NCBI GenBank assembly: GCA_031430575.1
Contig: JANPBT010000050.1
Coordinates: 1 to 43,717 of the forward strand
Direction of reading: 5' to 3'
From: JANMDS01 sp031430575
GTDB taxonomy: Bacteria; Pseudomonadota; Gammaproteobacteria; Burkholderiales; Casimicrobiaceae
DNA: 43,717 nucleotides
Below, piece by piece: positions 22,999-30,871 of this stretch. The translations under genes were made by a program, and so were the position numbers. A model generated the notes under the pieces. That model ran no database searches. It was not told the origin of the DNA and was given only the letters and a program-made list of their open reading frames with translations. The number at the start of each line of letters is the position of its first letter. Position 1 is the stretch's first letter.

Positions 22999-24054
22999 TT
23001 AGGGCTTCACGCGGGCACGAATCGCTTCGGCGAGCGTCCACACTGCGCTGGCATAGAGTCGGCTGCGGTTGTAGCGCGTGATGACATACCAGTTTTGGTA
23101 AGCGATGTAATAGCGCGGGCCGTCATTTTCTTCTAGCATCAACACCGAGGCTTCGCTCTCATCGGGCACACCGACCTCTGCGCCAGCCGCCCACGGCAGC
23201 GCGCGCAAATTGCGCACTGGCTGGCGTAAGCTCAGGCCGCCATCGAGCGCGGGTAAGGTCGCCGAATCAACGCCAGCCAAATAAGTCCACACCGGCTGCC
23301 CGCGCTGCCAACCATGCTGCACAAAATAGGCCGCCACGCTGCCGATAATATCTGCAGGGCTTTTCCAAAGATCAATCGTGCCATTGCCATCAAAATCAAT
23401 CGCGTAATTGCGGTAACTGCCGGGCATGAATTGCGGCAATCCCATCGCGCCCGCGTATGAGCCTTTTGCAGCGAGCGCAACGCTGGGCGTTTGTCGATTC
23501 AAAATTAAAAAATTGCGCAACTCACCACGAAAAAAATCGGCGCGACGTGGGTAATCAAAGGCCAGCGTTGCCAAGGCGTCGAGCACCGAGAATCCCCCAG
23601 TCACCCGACCATAAAAAGTCTCAACGCCAATGATCGCGACGATGACCGCTGCCGGCACTCCATATTGCGCCTCGGCGCGGGCGAGCAGTGCAGCGTGGGT
23701 ACTCGCAAATTCCACACCTTCACGGATGCGCTCCTCAGTGGTGAAGCGTGGCACATACTCAAACCATTGTGCTGGCTTGCGCATAGGTGCATCCATCAAT
23801 TCAATTACCCGATCATTGCGCCGCACCTTCGAGAAAAGCGCACGCAACTCAGCTGCGCTAAAGCCATGGTCGCGCGCCATTTCATCAATAAATGCGACGG
23901 CGAGCGCATTTTGGGCATAAGAAGGCGTAATCTGCGCCGCAGGTATTGCCCGATTTTTTTTGCGATTTGGCTTCTTTTTGGGTGCGGCATCGGCGGTGCC
24001 AACGAGCAGGCAAAGTGCGCAAAAAAAAGCGAGAAATGTTTTGTATCGGCTCAT
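22999..24054 (-). CDS. mltB: membrane-bound/exported lytic murein transglycosylase B
   Basis: A 351-residue lytic transglycosylase (SLT_2/MltB family) that cuts glycan strands to anhydro-muropeptides in the periplasm. The catalytic Glu lies in I-I-G-V-E-T-F-Y-G near residue 140. Other family blocks are G-S-Y-A-G-A-M-G-L-P-Q-F-M-P-G-S and the Ca-site-like D-F-D-G-N-G-T-I-D-L. It has a signal peptide (L-V-G-T-A-D-A-A-P) but no lipobox, so this copy is likely soluble. A Lys-rich stretch and a motif copy (A-I-P-A-A-Q-I) fill the linker before the domain, around residues 25-45. Its products feed the AmpG route encoded 9 kb away. It starts 16 bases from divergent pyrD. Confidence 0.94.
   Translation of the reverse strand: MSRYKTFLAFFCALCLLVGTADAAPKKKPNRKKNRAIPAAQITPSYAQNALAVAFIDEMARDHGFSAAELRALFSKVRRNDRVIELMDAPMRKPAQWFEYVPRFTTEERIREGVEFASTHAALLARAEAQYGVPAAVIVAIIGVETFYGRVTGGFSVLDALATLAFDYPRRADFFRGELRNFLILNRQTPSVALAAKGSYAGAMGLPQFMPGSYRNYAIDFDGNGTIDLWKSPADIIGSVAAYFVQHGWQRGQPVWTYLAGVDSATLPALDGGLSLRQPVRNLRALPWAAGAEVGVPDESEASVLMLEENDGPRYYIAYQNWYVITRYNRSRLYASAVWTLAEAIRARVKP
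23929..23947 (-). repeat. dispersed motif in mltB linker
   Basis: AATCTGCGCCGCAGGTATT, read as I-P-A-A-Q-I-T between the signal peptide and the catalytic domain. Confidence 0.92.
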
Positions 24055-24070
24055 CGTGAATAATTACAGC

Positions 24071-25087
24071 ATGATTCCTTATTTCCTCATCAAGTCTGCG
24101 CTCTTCGCGCTTGAGCCTGAAGTTGCCCACGACGTGGCTTTTGGCGCGCTCGACCGCGCCCACGCTTGCGGGCTCACCCGCTTAACCACGCCAAATCTGC
24201 CCCAAAAGCCAGTCACCGCGATGGGCATTACGTTTCCCAATCCGGTTGGATTGGCGGCAGGGTTAGATAAAAATGCCGCCCATATCGATGGTCTCGCCAC
24301 CTACGGCTTCGGCTTTTTAGAAGTGGGCACGGTCACCCCGCGCGCGCAGCCGGGCAACCCCAAGCCGCGCATGTTTCGCCTGCCTGAGCATGAGGCGCTG
24401 ATCAATCGGCTCGGTTTTAATAATGAAGGCTTGCCGGGTATGTTGGCCAACCTTAAGCGGACAAAATTTCGCGGCGTGCTCGGCATTAATATCGGCAAAA
24501 ATTTTGATACACCCAATGAGCGTGCGCATGAAGACTACGTGACCTGCCTGCAAGCGGTCTACGCGCATGCGAGCTACATCACGGTCAATATCTCCTCGCC
24601 AAACACCAAAAATCTGCGGGATTTGCAAAGCGAGGATGCGCTACGGCAATTGATGAAAATCATCAAACGCGAGCAAAAAAAATTAGCGGATGCACAGGGT
24701 CGTTACGTGCCGATTGCTGTGAAAATCGCGCCAGACATGAGCGATGAAATGCTGATTGCCACGACCCGCGTGCTGCTCGAACAAAAAGCCGATGGCATCG
24801 TCGCGACCAACACGACCTTAGATCGAAGCGCCGTGGCGGGGCACTCCCACGCATCGGAAGCAGGGGGGCTTTCGGGCCGCCCGGTGCAATCTCGCGCCGA
24901 CGCCACCTTGGCTTTAGTCGCCAAAACCGTAGACGGCGCAATCCCGATTATCGGCGTCGGTGGCATCATGGATTGGCAATCAGCTCAGCGCAAGCTTTCG
25001 CTCGGCGCATCGCTAATACAGATTTACACCGGATTGATCTACAAAGGGCCAGGGCTGGTCGCAGATATCGTGCGCGCGTTACGATAA
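24071..25087 (+). CDS. pyrD: dihydroorotate dehydrogenase (quinone), class 2
   Basis: A 338-residue FMN enzyme that oxidises dihydroorotate to orotate with quinone as acceptor, in pyrimidine synthesis at the inner membrane. The N-terminal helix L-I-K-S-A-L-F-A-L-E-P-E-V-A-H is the quinone-tunnel region of class 2. FMN and substrate motifs are N-R-L-G-F-N-N, G-I-N-I-G-K-N, V-N-I-S-S-P-N-T-K-N-L-R (catalytic Ser) and G-G-L-S-G-R-P-V. ATG 24071 starts the family pattern; upstream frame extension to 23960 overlaps mltB and is spurious. It shares a 16-base gap with divergent mltB, so promoters must overlap the coding starts. Confidence 0.96.
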   Translation: MIPYFLIKSALFALEPEVAHDVAFGALDRAHACGLTRLTTPNLPQKPVTAMGITFPNPVGLAAGLDKNAAHIDGLATYGFGFLEVGTVTPRAQPGNPKPRMFRLPEHEALINRLGFNNEGLPGMLANLKRTKFRGVLGINIGKNFDTPNERAHEDYVTCLQAVYAHASYITVNISSPNTKNLRDLQSEDALRQLMKIIKREQKKLADAQGRYVPIAVKIAPDMSDEMLIATTRVLLEQKADGIVATNTTLDRSAVAGHSHASEAGGLSGRPVQSRADATLALVAKTVDGAIPIIGVGGIMDWQSAQRKLSLGASLIQIYTGLIYKGPGLVADIVRALR

Positions 25088-25172
25088 AAAACGCCATCCC
25101 CCAGAAGTTAGATTGCATTGAACGTCAAAAGGCGTTAGATTCGCAGGATTAAAAAATTACGGAGATCACAAC

Positions 25173-26108
25173 ATGCACGGCATTATCGATCGCGTCAAAA
25201 ACATTCTCATCTCTCCAAAAACGGAATGGCCTGTGATCGCAAGCGAAGGCGGCACGATTGGCAGCACTTACAGCGGCTATGTGGTCATTCTCGGCGCGAT
25301 TTCTGCGGTCGCGACATTCCTGCAATATGCGGTTTTTGGCATTGGTGCATTCGGCATTTACGCCAAGGTATCGGTGCTTTCAGCGCTTGCATCTGCGGTT
25401 TTAGTGTTCCTCATGCTCATGGCGCTGATCTATGTGCTTTCGCTTATTGTCAATGCGCTCGCGCCGACCTTCGATGGCCAAAAAAATCATCTAAATGCAT
25501 TTAAATTAGTGGGCTACGGCATGACGGCTTCGATGCTTGCCAGCTTGTTTTTGATGCTGCCTGGGATTGGTTTTTTAGGAATTTTTATAAGTTTGTATTC
25601 TTTTTATGTGCTCTACACCGGCCTGCCGGTCATGATGAAAAATCCACCCGAAAAAACGACCGCTTATTTCGTCGTGCTTTTCATTTGCAGTTTGGTCGCC
25701 GGAACTTTCATGGCGATGCTAACTTCATGCTTTATGCCCAAGCCAGATATGCGTGATCTACTCGGCGGTAAAGACGGCATCAAAATCGACACCCCGGCGG
25801 GGAAAGTGGAGATTTCCGCCCCAAATAAAGGCAAGGATGGCGGCGCGGTAACGATTAAAGGCAACGATGGTAAAGAGTTCAAAATCGAAGCTAAAGTTGG
25901 CGGAAAAGAAGGGGGCGTTACGATCAATGCTGATGGCAAGAAAGTGGAGATTGACGCTCAGAAAATTGAAGAGTTTGCCAAGCAGCTTGAAGGCATCGGC
26001 AAGCAAATGGAGATCGCCAGTAAAGACGGCAAAGACCCGACCGCAGCTCTAAAAGCGCTTAAAGAGGCAATGGAAAAGGCAAACGCGAGCAGCCCGCCTG
26101 CGAAATAA
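25173..26108 (+). CDS. YIP1-family membrane protein with long soluble C-terminal tail
   Basis: A 311-residue protein. Residues 1-190 match the bacterial YIP1/YIP1-like domain: an amphipathic start (V-K-N-I-L-I-S-P-K-T-E-W), five hydrophobic segments and a Gly/Leu-rich loop. After a C-F-M-P-K-P-D boundary comes a polar tail of about 115 residues. The tail has repeated short strands (D-G-I-K-I-D-T-P-A-G-K-V-E-I, G-G-A-V-T-I-K-G-N-D-G-K-E-F-K-I-E, G-G-V-T-I-N-A-D-G-K-K-V-E-I) and then a charged helix with Ala/Lys/Glu. I know of no named domain for the tail. GGAG precedes the ATG. No partner gene is evident: it is followed by a terminator and stands alone. Confidence 0.8.
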   Translation: MHGIIDRVKNILISPKTEWPVIASEGGTIGSTYSGYVVILGAISAVATFLQYAVFGIGAFGIYAKVSVLSALASAVLVFLMLMALIYVLSLIVNALAPTFDGQKNHLNAFKLVGYGMTASMLASLFLMLPGIGFLGIFISLYSFYVLYTGLPVMMKNPPEKTTAYFVVLFICSLVAGTFMAMLTSCFMPKPDMRDLLGGKDGIKIDTPAGKVEISAPNKGKDGGAVTIKGNDGKEFKIEAKVGGKEGGVTINADGKKVEIDAQKIEEFAKQLEGIGKQMEIASKDGKDPTAALKALKEAMEKANASSPPAK

Positions 26109-26136
26109 GACTCACTACGACGCAAAAACCTTACCG

Positions 26137-26188
26137 TCGCTCAAAAAACATCGATACCTGCGGCGCAGAATTGATCGTTTTTGAGCGA
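26137..26188. terminator. terminator hairpin containing a dispersed motif copy
   Basis: TCGCTCAAAAA (26137-26147) pairs with TTTTTGAGCGA (26178-26188), and the inner ATCGAT/ATTGAT nearly pairs. The loop is the motif core. A T-run follows on the plus strand, and convergent genes end on both sides. Confidence 0.82.
26154..26172 (+). repeat. dispersed motif in terminator loop
   Basis: ATACCTGCGGCGCAGAATT with the extended tail GATCGTTTTTGAG, which itself forms the right arm of the terminator. Confidence 0.9.
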
Positions 26189-26202
26189 TTTTTATTGCAG
26201 AC

Positions 26203-26706
26203 CTAGCGGAAAATAAACGGGCGATTTGCCAATTCATTGGGTGCGGATTGTCCTGGAAAATGGGCGCGCATCTGCTCGCCCACCGCTTGCACGCCTTCGA
26301 TCAATCCCGCTTCAAATTCACCTTTGCGAAAGCGCGCTTCCATCTGAGCGCAGATCGCCTGCCAGCGGGCACTGCCCACAGCACGATGGATACCCCGATC
26401 GGCCACGATCTCAACATCACGCTCGGCCATCAGCAGGTAAATCAATACGCCGTTGTTGTGCTCGGTGTCCCACACGCGCAGCTGCGAGAAAACATCAATC
26501 GAGCGCTCACGCGCGCTATATCCAGACCAAACGGCAACGCTTGGCAACGCCGCTTCAATGCCGATCCGAATCTGGCCGGTCGTGCCCTGCTCAGAAAGCG
26601 TTACTGCGGACTCTAGCTGGCTGAGTGACGAATCAGAAAACGCTCGATCAATGCTGCGCGAAGTCGTAAACAAATGCTCGAAAAAACGTGTGCCTCGCGT
26701 TGCCAT
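26203..26706 (-). CDS. TPM-domain protein (DUF477-like), short form
   Basis: A 167-residue protein with one TPM domain: G-T-T-G-Q-I-R-I-G-I-E near residue 40, V-F-S-Q-L-R-V-W-D-T-E-H-N-N-G-V-L-I-Y-L, then the D-V-E-I-V-A-D-R-G-I family pattern. There is no signal peptide or membrane span. Its ATG overlaps the stop of the longer TPM gene by one base (TAATG), so it is the last gene of lemA-TPM-TPM. The biochemical role in bacteria is unsettled; the plant relative TLP18.3 acts in photosystem repair. Confidence 0.88.
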   Translation of the reverse strand: MATRGTRFFEHLFTTSRSIDRAFSDSSLSQLESAVTLSEQGTTGQIRIGIEAALPSVAVWSGYSARERSIDVFSQLRVWDTEHNNGVLIYLLMAERDVEIVADRGIHRAVGSARWQAICAQMEARFRKGEFEAGLIEGVQAVGEQMRAHFPGQSAPNELANRPFIFR

Positions 26707-27713
26707 TATTCGCCGTCTCCCCAGCCACCCGATGCGCCGCCGCCGCCAAAGCCGCCACCACCGCCACTAAATATATCGGGCATGCTACCGCCACCACCGC
26801 CACCAAACCCGCCGCTGCCGGGAAGCCAGACACCGGGGCCAATACCGCCCGTGCGATACACATGACGACTGCCGCGCCCGGCGCCCATGTTGTTACGCAA
26901 GCCACCGAACATGCCTTTGAGTAAGGACGCAACGGCAAAACCGCCAACACCGAGCGCTGCCGCGGTCGGAATCGAGCCGGTAAACATAAACGCACCCGCG
27001 CCGCCAATCAAGCCAACTAACAACGCAGGTAACATAAATGAAAGCACCGCAAACGCGCCAAGCAACATCGGCGCCATCGACATGAGGCCGTCGGCGACTT
27101 CGGCTTTGACATCGGGTTGATGCGATTTTTGCCACTCTTCTTGAGTGACGACATTGGCAGGATCTTTATTGAGCGCGAGGGCGATCTTATCGATACCCGC
27201 ACCGAGGCCAGCACCAAACTGCCCCTGCTTAAAAAACGGGCTCATCGCCTCGCGGATGATTCGCTTTCCTTCAACGTCAGGCAGCGCACCTTCCCAGCCG
27301 TAGCCGACTTCGATACGCACTTTCTTTTCAGCCATCGCAAGCACGATCAGCCCGCCGTTATCTTTGCCTTTTTTGCCAACCTTCCACTTTTCAGCAACGC
27401 GCAATGCAAATTGCTCAATGGTTTCTGGCTGAGCGGTCGGCACTATCAAAATGGCTAGCTGCCCACCCGTTTTGGCTTCGAGTTCACGCAGCTTTTGATC
27501 CAGCGCAGCAACCTCGCTCATATTGAGCGTCGCGCTGGTATCGGTCACCCGCGTGGCCAATAGCGGTATCGTTGCGAAGCCATTGGCGTCGGCAGCCTTG
27601 GTTTGCGCAGCAACGGGCATCGATAGCAGCGCGCATAGCGCGAGCAACAGCGCTACGCATCGGTTACGTAAGATTAAGTGCATACCTGCGGCGCAGTTTT
27701 GGGCGATAAGCAT
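26706..27713 (-). CDS. TPM-domain membrane protein, long form (YgcG-like)
   Basis: A 335-residue exported membrane protein: signal peptide (cleavage near P-V-A-A-Q), a TPM domain at about residues 60-190 (G-G-Q-L-A-I-L-I-V, then K-V-R-I-E-V-G-Y-G-W-E-G-A-L-P-D), two to three hydrophobic segments and a Gly-rich tail (repeated G-G-G-G-G). This layout is typical of the partner of LemA. Two starts are possible: ATG 27713, which reads through the motif copy, and ATG 27683, whose A and T are the first bases of that copy's terminal GTAT. Neither has a good ribosome site. Function is unknown. Confidence 0.88.
   Translation of the reverse strand: MLIAQNCAAGMHLILRNRCVALLLALCALLSMPVAAQTKAADANGFATIPLLATRVTDTSATLNMSEVAALDQKLRELEAKTGGQLAILIVPTAQPETIEQFALRVAEKWKVGKKGKDNGGLIVLAMAEKKVRIEVGYGWEGALPDVEGKRIIREAMSPFFKQGQFGAGLGAGIDKIALALNKDPANVVTQEEWQKSHQPDVKAEVADGLMSMAPMLLGAFAVLSFMLPALLVGLIGGAGAFMFTGSIPTAAALGVGGFAVASLLKGMFGGLRNNMGAGRGSRHVYRTGGIGPGVWLPGSGGFGGGGGGSMPDIFSGGGGGFGGGGASGGWGDGE
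27682..27700 (+). repeat. dispersed motif at the start of the long TPM gene
   Basis: ATACCTGCGGCGCAGTTTT. In the gene it reads N-C-A-A-G-M; the M is the alternative start codon. Confidence 0.85.
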
Positions 27714-27767
27714 GATTTTGCAGCGCTGCGCCCGCCCCGAAAGCGGCGGGCGCAGCGCGACGCATTT

Positions 27768-28400
27768 TTACTTCGCTGGCGCTGGGACGACCGGCGCAGC
27801 AGGCGCTGCTTTATTGAAATCAACTTTAGGCGTGGTTGAAATCGCGGCTTCGTTGTCCACTGTAAATTGTGGCTTCTCTTTGAAACCAAAGACTTTTGCG
27901 GTCAGATTGGTTGGGAACGAAACCACCGTATCGTTAAACGATTTAATGGTGTCGATGTAGCGCTTACGGGCCACGGTGATGCGATTTTCGGTGCCTTCGA
28001 GCTGGGCGGTGAGATCACGGAAGAGTGCATCAGATTTCAATTGTGGGTAATTTTCAGAAACCGCCAGCAAGCGCGAAAGCGAGCCTTGCAGCTGGCTCTG
28101 AGCATCGATGAATTTCTTGAACGCAACCGGATCGTTGATCAGCTCGGGCGTTGCCTTGATGGCAGTAGCGCTTGAGCGGGCATTGGTGACCGCTTCCAAG
28201 ACATCTTTTTCTTGGGCTGCGTAACCCTTAACGGTATTGACGAGATTGGGCACAAGATCAGCGCGCCGCTGATATTGATTGACCACTTCCGCCCAAGACG
28301 CTTTTACGCCCTGATCGCCGGTTGCCATATCGTTGTAGCCACAGCCGGACAATGCCAACGTAGCGCCCATTAATCCTACTGCTAAGAACCGTTTGATCAT
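27768..28400 (-). CDS. lemA: LemA family lipoprotein
   Basis: A 210-residue protein with lipobox A-L-S-G-C-G-Y (Cys20). After it comes the helical LemA domain: W-A-E-V-V-N-Q-Y-Q-R-R-A-D-L-V-P-N-L-V, then V-T-N-A-R-S-S-A, and the C-terminal Y-I-D-T-I-K-S-F-N-D. GGAG lies 8 bases upstream of the ATG. It is first in the operon with two TPM-domain genes. LemA function is not known; the lemA-TPM pairing is common in Proteobacteria. Confidence 0.95.
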   Translation of the reverse strand: MIKRFLAVGLMGATLALSGCGYNDMATGDQGVKASWAEVVNQYQRRADLVPNLVNTVKGYAAQEKDVLEAVTNARSSATAIKATPELINDPVAFKKFIDAQSQLQGSLSRLLAVSENYPQLKSDALFRDLTAQLEGTENRITVARKRYIDTIKSFNDTVVSFPTNLTAKVFGFKEKPQFTVDNEAAISTTPKVDFNKAAPAAPVVPAPAK

Positions 28401-28529
28401 GGTGACTTCTCCATATTTTTTAAAAAACTGCGTTGAACTTTAGACGTGCGGTTGTTAAACCGATTAGGCGTAAGTTTAGGCTGAAAACTGAAATTTCAAG
28501 GAGCACACCGTATCATGCAATTTCAATAC

Positions 28530-29354
28530 TCATTCAAGCTTTTGGGCCGCAAGCAAATCGTCCCACGCCTTTGCTTTATTGAGTGGACTGCGCAACAAGT
28601 ATGCGGGATGGTAGGTCACGCGCACTGGCGTGCCTTCATAGTGAAAGGTGCGCCCGCGCATGGCGCCGATGCCTTCGTCTGTGCCTGCGACAGATTGCGC
28701 TGCAAATTCACCCACTGCCAAAATAAGCTTAGGCTTTGTGAGCGCAAGCTGGCGCTTGAGATAAGGTGCGCAGGCGGCGAGCTCATGCGGCGCGGGGTTA
28801 CGATTTTCCGGTGGGCGGCACTTCAAAGTATTGACGATAAATACATTTTCATCACGCGACTTTTTAACCGAGCGCAGCATCGCATCCAGCAATTTGCCCG
28901 AACGCCCGATAAATGGCTCGCCCTGCTCGTCTTCATCGGCGCCCGGCGCTTCGCCGATCACCATCCAACTGGCAGCGCGTGCGCCAGAGCCAGGGACGGT
29001 CTTGGTGCGCGTTTGGCAAAGCGCGCAGGCGGTGCAATTGGCGATATCGGCGACAAGCTCTTCCCAATTAAGCCCGGCGATGCGTTCCGCGCGCGCAGTT
29101 TCGCTTTCGGTCGATGGCGTAATTTTGGCAACCGCGACGACCTCAGCGGCGGCAGCCACCGCTGGCGCGCGCGTCGGCGCAGCCGCAAGCGGCGATGCTT
29201 TTATCTCGGCGCTTGGAATTGCAACTTCAGCCGTTGCCTTACTGACGACTGCATCCGGCGCGCTCTTTTGACTTGCCACGCGTTTTGCTGCGCCCTTGCG
29301 CACGAAAACGGGAGTTAAGCCCAATTCCTCAAAAATTTCATCACGCGTCGCCAT
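28530..29354 (-). CDS. uracil-DNA glycosylase, family 4 (Fe-S)
   Basis: A 274-residue type-4 uracil-DNA glycosylase that removes uracil from DNA. The catalytic domain starts near residue 95. Iron-sulfur ligands include C-T-A-C-A-L-C and later Cys in L-K-C-R-P-P and A-A-C-A-P-Y. Motif A is G-E-A-P-G-A-D-E-D-E-Q-G-E-P-F-I-G-R-S-G and motif B is H-P-A-Y-L-L-R. The first ~90 residues are an Ala-rich, low-complexity extension often seen in betaproteobacterial members. ATG 29354 was chosen, with GTG 29357 and TTG 29360 as close alternatives; all start 7-13 bases after the rimI stop. It is the last gene of tsaB-rimI-UDG. Confidence 0.93.
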   Translation of the reverse strand: MATRDEIFEELGLTPVFVRKGAAKRVASQKSAPDAVVSKATAEVAIPSAEIKASPLAAAPTRAPAVAAAAEVVAVAKITPSTESETARAERIAGLNWEELVADIANCTACALCQTRTKTVPGSGARAASWMVIGEAPGADEDEQGEPFIGRSGKLLDAMLRSVKKSRDENVFIVNTLKCRPPENRNPAPHELAACAPYLKRQLALTKPKLILAVGEFAAQSVAGTDEGIGAMRGRTFHYEGTPVRVTYHPAYLLRSPLNKAKAWDDLLAAQKLE

Positions 29355-29361
29355 CACCAAC

Positions 29362-29805
29362 TCACCATATTTTTTTCATCAGAATCGCATCTTCACGACT
29401 ACGCCCTGCCGGATAGTAGCCCACGCGCAGCCCAATTTCTTCAAAACCCTCAGCGCGGTAAAGAGCGCGCGCGCCATCATTTGACGCGCGCACTTCCAGG
29501 TGCATGGCCGCGCATCCGATCCCGCGCACTTGCGTAATCGCGCTGCGCAATAGCGTGCGCGCAACGCCTTGCCGCCGAAATTCTGGCGCTACCGCGACAT
29601 CAAGTAATTCCACTTCATCGAGCGCGCGCATCAGCAGCGTGAACCCGCGCATTTGCGAGCCTTCCCACGCCGCTAGTCCGAGATAGCCCGCCGCAAACGC
29701 ATCCTCAAAATTGCGCAAGGTCCACGGGTGGGAATGCGAGCGTTGCTCAATATCGAGCACCAACGGCAAATCAAGACGATCAATGGGACGCACGAGCACG
29801 CTCAT
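29362..29805 (-). CDS. rimI: ribosomal protein S18-alanine N-acetyltransferase
   Basis: A GNAT acetyltransferase of 147 residues. The acetyl-CoA loop is V-A-P-E-F-R-R-Q-G-V-A-R-T-L-L. The RimI signature D-I-E-Q-R-S-H-S-H-P-W-T is near the N-terminus, with L-E-V-R-A-S-N-D-G-A-R-A-L-Y and G-F-E-E-I-G-L-R-V-G-Y-Y in the second half. It acetylates the N-terminal Ala of S18. Its ATG overlaps the tsaB stop by 4 bases. tsaB-rimI adjacency is widespread. Confidence 0.95.
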   Translation of the reverse strand: MSVLVRPIDRLDLPLVLDIEQRSHSHPWTLRNFEDAFAAGYLGLAAWEGSQMRGFTLLMRALDEVELLDVAVAPEFRRQGVARTLLRSAITQVRGIGCAAMHLEVRASNDGARALYRAEGFEEIGLRVGYYPAGRSREDAILMKKIW

Positions 29806-30527
29806 ACGCGAGCTAACGCTTTCGCCTCGGCGCGCTCGCGCTCAGTGAGCGCGACGCGATCTCGCACATACACCGGCTGGGCATCGCGAGCCGCGACGCG
29901 CGTACCGTTAACCCACGCTTCCGCGGCAGCGGCGAGCACGCCTGCGGCGCTCAATGCCGTCGTTCGAGTTTCGCCAGGTACCTGCGCCGCAGATTGCTTG
30001 AGCGCTTCATAAGCCGCAAAACCATCACCGGCGCAGTGCCAGCTTGCATCGGGCGGACGACCGTCTGCGGGCGCGCAAACCCGAGCCGGAATGATTTCGC
30101 TGTAAACGCCGGAAGTTGTTCGCGTAAAACCCGCGCAATAAACTTCATTCATTCGAGCATCGTTGGCAATCCAAATTTTTTGAATCTCCGCATCTGCATC
30201 TATTTGCGGCAAATCTGCGCCGCAGGTAGTGGCAAAGCAACGCAGCGTCGAGACCGGAACCAACGGAATTGAATAGGCGAGCCCCAACCCTTGCGCGCAG
30301 GCGCAGGCGATACGAACGCCGGTAAACGAACCCGGACCTTCGCCAAAAGCAATCGCTTCGAGATCAGCAAACGAGATCTCAGCCATTTGCAATAAATTCT
30401 GAACCGCTGGCAAAAGCAATTGCGAATGGGTATTACCGGCCTCTACGTCAAAGAACCAATCGCCGTCGACGGTGCGCAGGGCAACGATGCAGCGAGAGGT
30501 GGCAGTTTCGAGTGCGAGCAAATTCAT
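29802..30527 (-). CDS. tsaB: tRNA threonylcarbamoyladenosine biosynthesis protein TsaB
   Basis: A 241-residue ASKHA-fold protein, the platform subunit of TsaBDE that makes t6A37 on tRNA. The N-terminus L-L-A-L-E-T-A-T-S-R-C-I-V-A-L and the block G-E-G-P-G-S-F-T-G-V-R-I-A-C-A-C-A-Q-G-L-G are diagnostic. It is a little longer than the E. coli protein. A motif copy, read T-T-C-G-A-D-L-P-Q, sits in the middle, and a second, oddly centred copy is read S-A-A-Q-V-P. ATG 30527 starts the family pattern; the open frame continues to 30782 only through GC-rich non-coding DNA. Confidence 0.95.
   Translation of the reverse strand: MNLLALETATSRCIVALRTVDGDWFFDVEAGNTHSQLLLPAVQNLLQMAEISFADLEAIAFGEGPGSFTGVRIACACAQGLGLAYSIPLVPVSTLRCFATTCGADLPQIDADAEIQKIWIANDARMNEVYCAGFTRTTSGVYSEIIPARVCAPADGRPPDASWHCAGDGFAAYEALKQSAAQVPGETRTTALSAAGVLAAAAEAWVNGTRVAARDAQPVYVRDRVALTERERAEAKALARV
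29978..29996. repeat. dispersed motif variant with inverted central base, in tsaB
   Basis: GTACCTGCGCCGCAGATTG carries the ACC and AGATT flanks of the plus orientation but a central C instead of G. The gene reads S-A-A-Q-V-P. Confidence 0.75.
30211..30228 (-). repeat. dispersed motif in tsaB
   Basis: AAATCTGCGCCGCAGGTA, read as T-C-G-A-D-L. Confidence 0.9.
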
Positions 30528-30718
30528 TGCTTTCATTTTAGGGTGAACGAAAATGGGCGTAGCCATTGCCGCGCGGCGCTGGCGTGCGCGGGCTGGCCGC
30601 GATGCCTGAGCGCTCGCCAGCGAGTAGCCCCCGCCCGGCGCTCTCGCGACCGCCGTTCGCCACCACCGTCGCGCAGATTCGCAGCTATATCCATGCGCGC
30701 GATTCCCGCGAAAACTAA

Positions 30719-30737
30719 ATACCTGCGGCGCAGATTT
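30719..30737 (+). repeat. dispersed motif upstream of tsaB
   Basis: ATACCTGCGGCGCAGATTT, a full copy with the extended tail ATCGTTTTGGG. Confidence 0.93.
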
Positions 30738-30840
30738 ATCGTTTTGGGTGCTTGATTTTGAATGTGGACTTTTGTGGAGCACGAATTGGTCGCTACGGAT
30801 GATTGCGACAAGAACAACTTATTGCTTGCTGCGTTCTTGT

Positions 30841-30871
30841 CCCGGATTTCACTTCGTTGCATCCGGGCTAC
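30841..30871. repeat. REP-like hairpin element
   Basis: CCCGGAT and ATCCGGG (30841-30847 and 30861-30867) pair around a loop containing TTTCACTTCGTTGC. This is the type of short extragenic palindrome that produces spurious M-Q-R-S-E-I-R reading frames in many proteobacterial genomes. It is single copy here. Confidence 0.65.

Noticed and set aside
28515..29318. Long plus-strand open frame opposite the uracil-DNA glycosylase
   Set aside because: It is antisense to a clear glycosylase gene with intact motifs and has no recognisable domain.
30533..30862. Open frame starting M-Q-R-S-E-I-R upstream of tsaB
   Set aside because: This start is the typical spurious product of the REP-like hairpin, and the rest reads GC-rich intergenic DNA and a motif copy.
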